Assembly: GCF_026241855.1 (NCBI RefSeq)
Contig: NZ_JAPJDC010000001.1
Location: 2,976,001 to 3,040,000, forward strand
Direction of reading: 5' to 3'
Length of the DNA stretch: 64,000 nt
Source of the DNA: Curtobacterium flaccumfaciens pv. betae
GTDB lineage: Bacteria; Actinomycetota; Actinomycetes; Actinomycetales; Microbacteriaceae
Shown here: positions 33,382 through 41,248 of the stretch, one piece after another
Numbering within the stretch: position 1 is the first letter of the stretch
Layout of the letters: every line of letters starts with the position of its first letter
Made by a program: the position numbers and the translations under genes
Notes under the pieces: generated by a model
Databases searched by the model: none
The model's input: only the letters and a program-made list of their open reading frames with translations
Told to the model about the DNA's origin: nothing

Positions 33382-33915
33382 TCACTGTCGGGAGCTGGCC
33401 CGCAGGCGACGCGCCAGCTGCGCACCCTTCGCGTCGATGATCAGCGGGAGACGCTCCTTGTCCACGACGCCGAACGCAGGATCGACCGTCACGAAACCGT
33501 CCACCTTCGACGAGATGGCGGTGGCGACGTGCACGGCACCCGAGGCTGTCAGGCCGAACTCCTCGATCAGCCCTGGGACTCCATCGCTGACGTCATCGAT
33601 CCCGACCCAGTGCAGTTGCGTCGACCGCAGCAGGTCTCGCCATGCGGCCACATGGCGACGTGCAGCCTGCAGTCCCTTGTGGCGGGCAGATTCGAAGAGC
33701 TCGAACTCGGTGAACGCGCTGTACAGGATCCGCGTGTCGGCCAGGTCGAGGTGATCCCAGAACGCTGACGCCCCGACGTGCTGCGGCTCCGCACGGTGCA
33801 GCACGCATTCGATGAAACTCGTCTCGACGAGCACGACATCCGGCCTGCTGGTGCATCCGTCGAACTCCAGTACCCGATGCTCGTCGAACTCACCGGATCT
33901 GAGTCGCTCGAACAC
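33382..33915 (-). CDS. PIN-domain protein, VapC-like toxin
   Basis: This 177-aa protein has a PIN fold from about residue 27 (VVLVETSFIECVLH) to 160. The usual first Asp is Glu31, Glu70 is kept (SAFTEFELFE), the third acidic position appears to be Gly126 (SGAVHVATA), and Asp145 (VTVDPAF) is present. PIN proteins are metal-dependent RNases; the two changes may weaken catalysis. The GTG at 33915 lies 2 nt after the stop of a 90-aa gene, giving a toxin-antitoxin-like pair. The sequence here is slightly less GC-rich than its surroundings. Confidence 0.8.
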   Translation of the reverse strand: MFERLRSGEFDEHRVLEFDGCTSRPDVVLVETSFIECVLHRAEPQHVGASAFWDHLDLADTRILYSAFTEFELFESARHKGLQAARRHVAAWRDLLRSTQLHWVGIDDVSDGVPGLIEEFGLTASGAVHVATAISSKVDGFVTVDPAFGVVDKERLPLIIDAKGAQLARRLRASSRQ

Positions 33916-33917
33916 GA

Positions 33918-34190
33918 TCAGCGTGCCTGGCGGATGCGCGCGATGGGTTCGGCTCGGCAGTCCGGATCGATCGACTCGATCGCACGCCGTCGGCGCTCGC
34001 GGCGTTCTTCGAACGTGCCTTCAGGTCGCGGCGTCCGAGCGAACAGCGCTTGCCGCTCGGCGTCGGTGAAGATCCTCGGCCCCGGCGGCCGACCAGGATC
34101 CGCGCTGAGCAGGGCGCGCCGACGACCCGCTGTGAGCTGTTCCTCGGTCGGGCCGCGGCGGATCGGTCGGCGTGGTTCGGTCGGCTGCAT
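33918..34190 (-). CDS. Small basic protein, putative antitoxin of the PIN pair
   Basis: This 90-aa protein has no recognised family. It is charged and rich in Arg and Pro: RRGPTEEQLTAGRRRALL, FTDAERQALFART and FEERRERRRRAIESI are predicted helices. GAGGGGAC lies about 5 nt before the ATG, so it has a normal ribosome site, and a possible TACGGT -10 is further upstream. It is followed after 2 nt by the PIN gene, so an antitoxin role is inferred from position only. Confidence 0.6.
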   Translation of the reverse strand: MQPTEPRRPIRRGPTEEQLTAGRRRALLSADPGRPPGPRIFTDAERQALFARTPRPEGTFEERRERRRRAIESIDPDCRAEPIARIRQAR

Positions 34191-34282
34191 GGTGTCCCCT
34201 CGGTCGATGCGATCAACCGTAGGAGCATCGAACGGACTTCACGAAACATTCCGTATTTCGCTGGAGCCAGGCGCGAGGAGGA

Positions 34283-35134
34283 CTACTCCGCAGCCGCCAG
34301 GACCGTCCGCCCGAGCCGCACGAAGTCGTCCACACCGATCGCCTCGCCCCGGGCGGTCGGGTCGATACCCGCCGCGGTCAGGACCTCGGACGCGTGCGCA
34401 CTGCCGCCGAGCACCCCGGACAGGCTCTGCCGCAGCATCTTGCGTCGCTGCTGGAACGCCGCATCCACCAGCGTGAACACCCGCGACCGCAGGAGCTCGT
34501 CGCCCGGGGGCTCGTGCCGGTCGAACGCCACCAGGACACTGTCGACGTTCGGCACCGGCCAGAAGACCTGTCGGCTGACCAACCCGGCGGTGCTCCACGA
34601 GCCGTACCAGGCGGCCTTGACGCTCGGCGACCCGTAGACCTTGCTGCCGGGGCCCGCGGCGAGCCGGTACCCGACCTCGGCCTGCACCATCACGAGCGAC
34701 CGCTCGATCGACGGGAAGGTCGCGAGCAGGTGCAGCAGCACGGGCACGGAGATGTTGTAGGGCAGGTTCGCGACGAGGTGCGTCGGCTCGACGTCGAGGT
34801 CCGTGGCGGCGACGGTCATGGCGTCCTGCTGCACGACCGTCAGCCTGGCGTCCGGCTGCATCGACGACACCGTCGACGGGAGCTTGGCGGCCAGGCGCTT
34901 GTCGATCTCGACCGCGGTGACGGGCGCGCCGGTCTCGGTGAGCCCGAGCGTCAACGACCCGAGCCCCGGGCCGATCTCGAGCACCCGTGCCGACGGGGTC
35001 ACGCCGGCGACCGACACGATCCGCCGCACGGTGTTGGCGTCGTGCACGAAGTTCTGGCCGAGCTTCTTCGTCGGGGTGACGTCGAGTTCGGCCGCGAGCT
35101 CCCGGATCTCCGCCGGGCCGAGCAGTGCGCCCAC
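34283..35134 (-). CDS. rsmA: 16S rRNA dimethyladenosine transferase RsmA (KsgA)
   Basis: This 283-aa SAM methyltransferase dimethylates A1518 and A1519 of 16S rRNA during small-subunit maturation. It has [18 protein letters not shown], the SAM loop [15 protein letters not shown], the catalytic [15 protein letters not shown] and the C-terminal helical domain with [11 protein letters not shown]. The start is GTG at 35134, 2 nt after the tatD stop. It is the last gene of the metG-tatD-rsmA operon. Confidence 0.97.
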   Translation of the reverse strand: MGALLGPAEIRELAAELDVTPTKKLGQNFVHDANTVRRIVSVAGVTPSARVLEIGPGLGSLTLGLTETGAPVTAVEIDKRLAAKLPSTVSSMQPDARLTVVQQDAMTVAATDLDVEPTHLVANLPYNISVPVLLHLLATFPSIERSLVMVQAEVGYRLAAGPGSKVYGSPSVKAAWYGSWSTAGLVSRQVFWPVPNVDSVLVAFDRHEPPGDELLRSRVFTLVDAAFQQRRKMLRQSLSGVLGGSAHASEVLTAAGIDPTARGEAIGVDDFVRLGRTVLAAAE

Positions 35135-35136
35135 GA

Positions 35137-36069
35137 CTACTCGTCCACCGTCACGGGCTCGGCGTCCCACGCGCCGTAGACGAGCTCGGTGTTCGAGGCG
35201 ATCTGGGCCGCGAGCATCGAGGCGTCCGTGCCGAGCGTCTCCGCCATCGACCGCAGGGTGAGCGGGATGAGGTACGGCGCGTTCGGACGGCCACGGAACG
35301 GGGTGGGCGTCAGGAACGGCGCGTCCGTCTCGATCATGACCAGGTGCCGCGGGGCCACGAGCAGCGCTTCACGCAGCAGTGCGGCGTTCTTGAACGTCAC
35401 GGTGCCGGCGAAGGACATGTACCAGCCGCGCTCGGCGCAGAGCCGGGCGAGGTCCGGGCCGCCGGAGAAGCAGTGGAAGACGGTCCGCTCCGGGGCACCC
35501 ACGCGGTCGAGGACCTCGACCACGGCGTCGTGCGCGTCGCGGTCGTGGATCGTCAGCGCGAGGTCGTGTTCCTTCGCGATGCGGATGTGCTCCTCGAACG
35601 AACGGACCTGGGCGTCGCGGCCGTCCTCGCCGGTGCGGAAGAAGTCGAGACCGGTCTCACCGATCGCCCGGACCCGCGGCAGCGCGGCGAGCCGTTCGAT
35701 GCCGGCGAGGTGCTCGTCGAGCAGCCCCTGTTCCTGCAGCACGGGCGCTTCGTTCGGGTGCAGCGCGACGGCCGCCAGGACCCGGGGTTCCCGAGCGGCG
35801 ATCGACGCGGACCACTCCGAGGTGGCGAGGTCCGTGCCGACCTGCACGACACCGCGCACGCCGACGCTCGAAGCACGGTCGAGGTGCTCGCGGTACTCGA
35901 GCGGACCGTCACCCCCGTCGCCGACACCGTCGGCGATCTCCATGTGGGTGTGGTTGTCGTACACCGGCACGACGAGCGCCTGCGGCAGCGGAGGGTACGT
36001 CAGGTCGCGCTTCGAGCCACCGGACCCCCCGTCCCCGCGGGACCGGACGTGCGAATCGGCGTCGGTCAC
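35137..36069 (-). CDS. tatD: TatD family metal-dependent hydrolase
   Basis: This 310-aa TIM-barrel DNase/hydrolase has YDNHTHMEI (His-x-His metal ligands near residue 43), [24 protein letters not shown] and ETDAPFLTP, all typical of TatD proteins. The first 30 residues are a Gly/Ser/Arg-rich extension. The GTG start at 36069 overlaps the metG stop (GTGA). The gene order metG-tatD-rsmA is conserved in actinobacteria. Confidence 0.95.
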   Translation of the reverse strand: MTDADSHVRSRGDGGSGGSKRDLTYPPLPQALVVPVYDNHTHMEIADGVGDGGDGPLEYREHLDRASSVGVRGVVQVGTDLATSEWSASIAAREPRVLAAVALHPNEAPVLQEQGLLDEHLAGIERLAALPRVRAIGETGLDFFRTGEDGRDAQVRSFEEHIRIAKEHDLALTIHDRDAHDAVVEVLDRVGAPERTVFHCFSGGPDLARLCAERGWYMSFAGTVTFKNAALLREALLVAPRHLVMIETDAPFLTPTPFRGRPNAPYLIPLTLRSMAETLGTDASMLAAQIASNTELVYGAWDAEPVTVDE

Positions 36070-37634
36070 GCGGAGACCTGCTCGATCCGGGGGAAGAGCC
36101 CGCCCTCGAGCGGCACCACGTGCGACGCTGCCTGCCACTCGAACGCGCGGTCGACCCGCTGCTCGGCGACGGACCCGCCGGCGCCGATCGAGGCCCAGAG
36201 CTTCTCGGTCGCCTTCGGCATGACCGGGGACAGCAGGACGGTGACGGTGCCGAGGCCGCGGAGCGCGATGGTCAGGACCGTGCCGAGGCGCTCGCGGTTG
36301 GCGTCGTCCTTCGCCAGGGCCCACGGCGCCTGCTCGGTGATGTACCCGTTCAGGGCGTCGACGAGTTCCCACACGATGGCGATCGCCTCGTGCGGGGCGA
36401 AGGCCGCGATGGCGGCGTCGGCACGCTCGGTGACCGAGACGGCCAGGGCGTCGATCGCCTGGTCGGACTCGGTCAGAGCACCGCGCTCCGGGACCTCGCC
36501 GTCGCAGTACTTCTGCAGCATGGCGACCAGGCGTGACGCCAGGTTGCCGTAGCCGTTCGCGAGCTCGGCCTGGTAGCGCGCCGAGATGTCTTCCCAGCTG
36601 AAGTTGCCGTCCTGCCCGAAGGTGATGGCGCGCAGGAAGTAGTAGCGGAAGGCGTCGGACCCGAACGTGTCGGTGATCTCCGACGGCGCGATGCCGGTCA
36701 GCTTCGACTTGGACATCTTCTCGCCGCCGACGAGCAGCCAGCCGTGGCCGAAGACGCGCTCCGGCACCGGCTGCCCGGCGGCCATGAGCATCGCCGGCCA
36801 GATGACGGCGTGGAACCGGGCGATGTCCTTGCCGACGATGTGCACGCTCGGCCAGAGGCGCCGGAACGCCTCGTCGTCGTCGGTGCCGTAGCCGAGCGCC
36901 GTGACGTAGTTGAGCAGGGCGTCGAACCACACGTACAGCACGTGGTCGCTGTCCCACGGGATCTTGATGCCCCAGTCGAAGCTGGAACGCGAGATCGACA
37001 GGTCGCGGAGTCCCTGCTTGACGAACGAGATGATCTCGTTGCGGACGCTCTCGGGCTGGATGAACAGCGGGTTCGACTCGTACAGGTCGAGCAGGCGCTG
37101 CTCGAAGTCGGACATGCGGAAGAAGTAGTTGCGCTCGGCCAGCACCTCGACCGGGATCGAGTGGATGGCGCAGACCTGCTGGCCCTCGTACGCACCGGTG
37201 CCGGCGACCAGGTCGCTCGGCTGCTTGTACTCCTCGCAGCCCACGCAGTAGAAGCCCTCGAACTCGCCGGCGTAGATGAAGCCGTCGTCGTAGAGCTTCT
37301 GCAGGAACGCCGTCACGCCGCGCTCGTGGCGTTCGTCGGTGGTGCGGATGAAGTCGTCGTTCGCGACGTCGACCGTGTCGAGCAGTGGCTTCCAGGCGTC
37401 GTTGACCAGCCGGTCGGCCCATTCCTTGGGCGAGACGTCGTTCGCCGAGGCGGTGCGCAGGATCTTCTGCCCGTGCTCGTCGGTGCCGGTGAGCAGCCAG
37501 GTGTCGTCGCCGCGCTGCCGGTGCCAGCGCGCGAGGAAGTCCGCGGCGACCTCGGTGTAGGCGTGCCCGATGTGGGGCACGTCGTTCACGTAGAAGATCG
37601 GCGTGGTGATGCTGAACGAGGACCCGGCGGACAT
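36066..37634 (-). CDS. metG: Methionyl-tRNA synthetase
   Basis: This 522-aa class I synthetase charges tRNA-Met. The HIGH motif is PHIGHAYTE near residue 20 and KMSKS is GGEKMSKSKL near residue 308. The single-zinc type insertion contains YCVGCEEY. There is no C-terminal tRNA-binding (EMAP-like) extension, as in mycobacterial MetG. TAGGAT (complement of 37642-37647) ends 7 nt before the ATG at 37634, so the message is leaderless. It leads the metG-tatD-rsmA operon. Confidence 0.98.
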   Translation of the reverse strand: MSAGSSFSITTPIFYVNDVPHIGHAYTEVAADFLARWHRQRGDDTWLLTGTDEHGQKILRTASANDVSPKEWADRLVNDAWKPLLDTVDVANDDFIRTTDERHERGVTAFLQKLYDDGFIYAGEFEGFYCVGCEEYKQPSDLVAGTGAYEGQQVCAIHSIPVEVLAERNYFFRMSDFEQRLLDLYESNPLFIQPESVRNEIISFVKQGLRDLSISRSSFDWGIKIPWDSDHVLYVWFDALLNYVTALGYGTDDDEAFRRLWPSVHIVGKDIARFHAVIWPAMLMAAGQPVPERVFGHGWLLVGGEKMSKSKLTGIAPSEITDTFGSDAFRYYFLRAITFGQDGNFSWEDISARYQAELANGYGNLASRLVAMLQKYCDGEVPERGALTESDQAIDALAVSVTERADAAIAAFAPHEAIAIVWELVDALNGYITEQAPWALAKDDANRERLGTVLTIALRGLGTVTVLLSPVMPKATEKLWASIGAGGSVAEQRVDRAFEWQAASHVVPLEGGLFPRIEQVSA

Positions 37635-37704
37635 GCGGACCATCCTACGGGCGCACGGAACCCCGATGACGCGTGCGGCGGTGGACTGTGGAGAACCGGG
37701 TCCG

Positions 37705-37736
37705 GGAGGCCCGTGACGGGCCCGCCCCGCGTTTCC
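37705..37736. repeat. Dispersed 32-bp palindrome, copy 3 (degenerate)
   Basis: The left half matches the perfect copy at 29733 with one change; the right half has drifted (CCCGCCCCGCG then TTTCC). The flanks TCCGG and CCAGACCGGCGG are shared with the copy at 40370. It lies between the metG promoter and the rsmI stop. Confidence 0.65.
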
Positions 37737-37768
37737 AGACCGGCGGACGCGAACGTGACGAGCCCCGC

Positions 37769-38590
37769 TCAGCGCGCCGCGAGCGCCCCTTCGTACAGGT
37801 CCCGCTTCGACAGCCCGGTCGCGTCCGCGACCGCCGCGGCGGCCTCCTTCATGCGCATGCCGGCGGCCACCCGCTCGAGCACCAGCCGCACGCCGTCGTC
37901 GAGCGTGGCTTCTTCCGTGGCCTCTGCCGCGCCGGCGACGACGATGCAGATCTCGCCCCGCACACCCTCGGACGCCCACGTGACGAGTTCGTCCAGCGGC
38001 CCGCGACGGACCTCTTCGTACAGCTTCGTGAGCTCGCGGCACACCGCGGCGCGGCGGTCGCCCCCGAACCCGACGGCCATGTCGGCCAGGGTCTCGGCCA
38101 GCCGGTGCGGCGACTCGAAGAACACCATCGTCCGCTGCTCCCCCGCCAGCGCCTGGAACGCCCGGCGGCGCTCCCCGGCCTTGCGGGTCGGGAACCCCTC
38201 GAACGTGAAGCGGTCGGTGGGCAGCCCGGACACGGCGAGCGCCATGAGCACGGCCGACGGCCCGGGCAGGGCGGTGACGGTGACGCCGGCGGCCGCGGCG
38301 GCCTCGACGAGCGGGAAGCCCGGGTCGCTGATCGCGGGCATGCCGGCGTCGGTGAGGACGACGACGTCCTCGTCACGGGCGAGCTCGACGACCTCGGACG
38401 CCTTCGCCCGTTCGTTGTGCTCGTGCAGGGCGATGAGCCGCGGACGGTTCTCGATGCCCAGGGCGCGCATCAGGTGGATGGCGGTCCTGGTGTCCTCCGC
38501 CGCGACGACCGTGGCGTTGGAGAGGGTCTCGACGAGACGGCGCGAGGCGTCCCCGAGGTTGCCGATGGGCGTTGCTGCGAGGACGATCAC
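37769..38590 (-). CDS. rsmI: 16S rRNA (cytidine1402-2'-O)-methyltransferase RsmI
   Basis: This 273-aa SAM methyltransferase of the tetrapyrrole-methylase fold modifies C1402 in the ribosomal P site. It has LAATPIGNLGDAS, VAAEDTR, LTDAGMPAISDPGFPLV, FFESPHRL and TKLYEEVRRG. The start is GTG at 38590, with GACAAT ending 6 nt upstream (complement of 38597-38602), so it is leaderless. It is divergent from the protein mannosyltransferase gene, an arrangement conserved in actinobacteria. Confidence 0.97.
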   Translation of the reverse strand: MIVLAATPIGNLGDASRRLVETLSNATVVAAEDTRTAIHLMRALGIENRPRLIALHEHNERAKASEVVELARDEDVVVLTDAGMPAISDPGFPLVEAAAAAGVTVTALPGPSAVLMALAVSGLPTDRFTFEGFPTRKAGERRRAFQALAGEQRTMVFFESPHRLAETLADMAVGFGGDRRAAVCRELTKLYEEVRRGPLDELVTWASEGVRGEICIVVAGAAEATEEATLDDGVRLVLERVAAGMRMKEAAAAVADATGLSKRDLYEGALAAR

Positions 38591-38655
38591 GCACCCATTG
38601 TCCCCGCACCCCCGTCGCAGCGGGGACATACGGTCGATCCGTAGGATGCTCAGCG

Positions 38656-40287
38656 ATGACCAGCGAGCTGACCGACGACCGCACGGCCGTGCCCGACGGG
38701 CCGGTCGGCTCGCGCCTGGACGACTGGTGGGGGCGGGTGCTCTCCACGTCGCGGCGGGTCGCCGTGTGGCGGTGGACGGGTCCGCTCGCGGTGACGCTCC
38801 TCGCCGCCGTGCTGCGGCTGGTGAACCTCGGCACCCCCCACTCGCTCGTGTTCGACGAGACGTACTACGTCAAGGACGGCTGGTCGATCGTGCACCTCGG
38901 GTACGAGGGCACCTGGCCCGCGAACCCGAGCGGTGACACCGCCCCGACGACCGACGACCGGTTCGTGCACGGTGAGACGGACATCTTCACGAGCGCCGCG
39001 GAGTTCATCGCGCACCCGCCGCTCGGCAAGTACCTCATCGGCCTCGGGATGCTGCTGTTCGGGGCGGACAACTCGTTCGGCTGGCGTTTCACGGTGGCCG
39101 TGCTCGGCATCGCGACGGTGTTCCTGACCGCGGTGATCGCCCGGTCGCTGTTCCGTTCGACGATGATCGGCACGCTCGCCGGCTTCCTGCTCGCGATCGA
39201 CGGCCAGGCGATCGTGATGTCGCGGGTGACGCTCCTCGACGGCATCCTGACCTTCTTCGTCATCCTCGGGTTCGGGGCGCTGCTGCTCGACCGACGGCAG
39301 GGTCAACGGCGGCTCGACGAGTGGGTCGCCGCCCGCGCCGCCGCCGGGCGGACCACCCTGTGGGGGCCGGTGTTCTGGTGGCGGCCGTGGTTGTTCGCGA
39401 TGGGCCTGGCCCTGGGGCTGGCAGCGGCGACGAAGTGGTCGGGCGTGTACTTCCTGGCGTTCTTCGCCGTGTACTCCGTGCTCAGCGACATGATGATGCG
39501 CCGCCGTGCCGGGGTCGAGTTCTGGTCGTCGAGCGCGCTGCTGCAGCAGGCACCGGTGTCGTTCCTGCTGACCGTGCCGATCGCCGCGGTGACCTACGTG
39601 GCGTCGTGGACCGGCTGGTTCGTGTCGAAGGACGGATGGGACCGCAACTGGCTGTCCTCGGGCGGCGAACGCTGGACCGGGCTGCTCGCCTGGGTGCCGG
39701 ACAGCCTGCAGAACTGGTGGCACTACCAGTCGGAGATCTACGCCTTCAACATCGGGCTGCACACCCCGCACTCGTACCAGGCGAACCCGCTGCTCTGGCT
39801 CGTGATGCAGCGCCCCACGTCGATGTTCTACGTCGGCACGGACGCCGGACAGGACGGCTGCTGGGCGAACCGCTGCGGCGAGACGATCACCGGCATCGCG
39901 AACCCGTTCATCTGGTACGCCTCGGTCATCGCCACGGTGGCGCTGCTCGTGCTCTGGATCCTGCGTCGGAAGTGGGAGTACGGCTTCGTCCTGCTCGGCG
40001 TCGCGGCGGGGTACCTGCCCTGGCTGATGTACGTCGACCGGACGGTGTTCCAGTTCTACACGATCGCGTTCGAGCCCTACATGGTGATGGCGCTGGCCGC
40101 CGCGATCGGGTTGGTGCTCGGCAGGCGGAGCGACGAACGGTCACGCCGGTCGCGGGCGATCCTGTGGGTCGGCGTGTACCTGGGCGTCGTCGTGCTGGCC
40201 TCGGTCTACTGGTACCCGATGTGGACGGCGATGCAGGTGCCGTGGGACTTCGTCCGGTCGCACTACTGGGTCCCCAGCTGGCTGTAG
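38656..40287 (+). CDS. pmt: Protein O-mannosyltransferase (PMT, GT39)
   Basis: This 543-aa integral membrane enzyme moves mannose from polyprenol-phosphate mannose to Ser/Thr of exported proteins. It has the catalytic Asp-Glu in SLVFDETYYVKDGWS (near residue 68), EFIAHPPLGKYLI, RVTLLDGILTFF, and the C-terminal PMT domain (LHTPHSYQANPLLWLVMQRPTS). About ten membrane segments are seen. TAGGAT (38642-38647) lies 8 nt before the ATG. The first two extracytoplasmic loops fit mycobacterial Rv1002c-type enzymes. Confidence 0.95.
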   Translation: MTSELTDDRTAVPDGPVGSRLDDWWGRVLSTSRRVAVWRWTGPLAVTLLAAVLRLVNLGTPHSLVFDETYYVKDGWSIVHLGYEGTWPANPSGDTAPTTDDRFVHGETDIFTSAAEFIAHPPLGKYLIGLGMLLFGADNSFGWRFTVAVLGIATVFLTAVIARSLFRSTMIGTLAGFLLAIDGQAIVMSRVTLLDGILTFFVILGFGALLLDRRQGQRRLDEWVAARAAAGRTTLWGPVFWWRPWLFAMGLALGLAAATKWSGVYFLAFFAVYSVLSDMMMRRRAGVEFWSSSALLQQAPVSFLLTVPIAAVTYVASWTGWFVSKDGWDRNWLSSGGERWTGLLAWVPDSLQNWWHYQSEIYAFNIGLHTPHSYQANPLLWLVMQRPTSMFYVGTDAGQDGCWANRCGETITGIANPFIWYASVIATVALLVLWILRRKWEYGFVLLGVAAGYLPWLMYVDRTVFQFYTIAFEPYMVMALAAAIGLVLGRRSDERSRRSRAILWVGVYLGVVVLASVYWYPMWTAMQVPWDFVRSHYWVPSWL

Positions 40288-40355
40288 CCGGTCCGGCAGG
40301 GCTGGCCGGTCTGACCGGGCTCGCCGCGCCCGTCGCGCTGGGCGCTCTGGTGGCG

Positions 40356-40415
40356 ACCACCGCCGGACTGGAGGCGCGTGGCGACGCCGCCACGGGCCTC
40401 CAGTCCGGCGGTGGT
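40356..40415. repeat. 60-bp hairpin containing 32-bp palindrome, copy 4
   Basis: Perfect 20-bp outer arms (ACCACCGCCGGACTGGAGGC at 40356-40375, complement at 40396-40415) hold an inner CGTGGCG/CGCCACG stem. The 32-bp core unit is 40370-40401. The right arm touches the tetR stop codon and the hairpin sits between converging pmt and tetR genes, so it can end transcription in both directions. Confidence 0.9.
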
Positions 40416-41077
40416 CAGGACTGCGCGTGCAGCGCGCGCTCGATCGACTCGCGGTCCAGCGGGTCGCCGAGCATCGGCGCGGTGTCGTCCGAGCCCGGCA
40501 GGACGCCCTGGATCAGGAGTTCCGCGTAGCGGCGCCAGGCGTCCGGGTCGTGTTCGCGGGTGGCGTCGGCGACCGCACCGACCATCGCGGTGAGCATCGG
40601 CAGGTCCCGGTAGTCGAAGCCGGGGCGGACGACACCGGCGGTCTCGGCACGGCCGATGATCGCGGCGACCTGGCGTTCGAGCCGGTCGCGCTCCTGCACG
40701 ATGGACGGACGGGCCTTGCCGGCGCGGACGATGGCGTCGGCGAGGGCTCGGTCGCGTGCACGGAACGCGAAGACGCCCATCAGGTACACCCGGAGCGCCT
40801 CACGCGGGTCGGACACGTCGGCGGCGCGCGCTGCGGCGTCGTTCATGGCCTCGAACTTGGTGGCGAGCAGCGCCTCGATCAGGGAGTCCTTGTCGGCGAA
40901 CCGTCGGTAGACGGTGCCGACCCCGACGCCGGCCTCGTGCGCGATGTCGTTCAACGTGACGGAGAGCCCGCGCTCCGCGAAGCACTTGCGCGCCGTCTGC
41001 AGGATCAGCTCACGGTTGCGCGCAGCGTCGGCGCGCAGCGGTCGCTCGAGGTCGGACACGGAGTCGGTGGTGCTCAC
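40415..41077 (-). CDS. TetR family repressor
   Basis: This 220-aa regulator has an N-terminal TetR helix-turn-helix (about residues 20-66; ILQTARKCFAERGLSVTLNDIAHEAGVGVGTVYRRFADKDSL split over two helices) and an all-helical ligand domain of the type seen in drug-efflux regulators. The start is GTG at 41077 and TACGGT ends 6 nt upstream, so it is leaderless. It is divergent from a DHA2 exporter, with a palindromic operator in between, so it should repress that pump. Confidence 0.93.
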   Translation of the reverse strand: MSTTDSVSDLERPLRADAARNRELILQTARKCFAERGLSVTLNDIAHEAGVGVGTVYRRFADKDSLIEALLATKFEAMNDAAARAADVSDPREALRVYLMGVFAFRARDRALADAIVRAGKARPSIVQERDRLERQVAAIIGRAETAGVVRPGFDYRDLPMLTAMVGAVADATREHDPDAWRRYAELLIQGVLPGSDDTAPMLGDPLDRESIERALHAQS

Positions 41078-41147
41078 GATCCGACCGTAGTTGCACTTTC
41101 TGGGAACAAGTGGATGCCCTCCTTCCGTTTCGGTCTACACTGACCAC

Positions 41148-41170
41148 AAACGGATGCCTCGCATCCGTTT
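41148..41170. promoter_or_regulatory. TetR operator candidate
   Basis: AAACGGATGC-CTC-GCATCCGTTT is a perfect palindrome with 10-bp arms. It lies 6 bp beyond a TACACT -10 candidate (41136-41141) for the exporter gene, at the probable transcription start, which is the usual place for a TetR block. The exporter has a leader of about 100 nt with an AAGGAGG site at 41237-41243. Confidence 0.75.
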
Positions 41171-41248
41171 TCGTCACCACCACATCTCGGGAGTGCCCGA
41201 CGGCGCGCACCTCCACCCCACCCTCCAACCTTCTCGAAGGAGGCTGCC

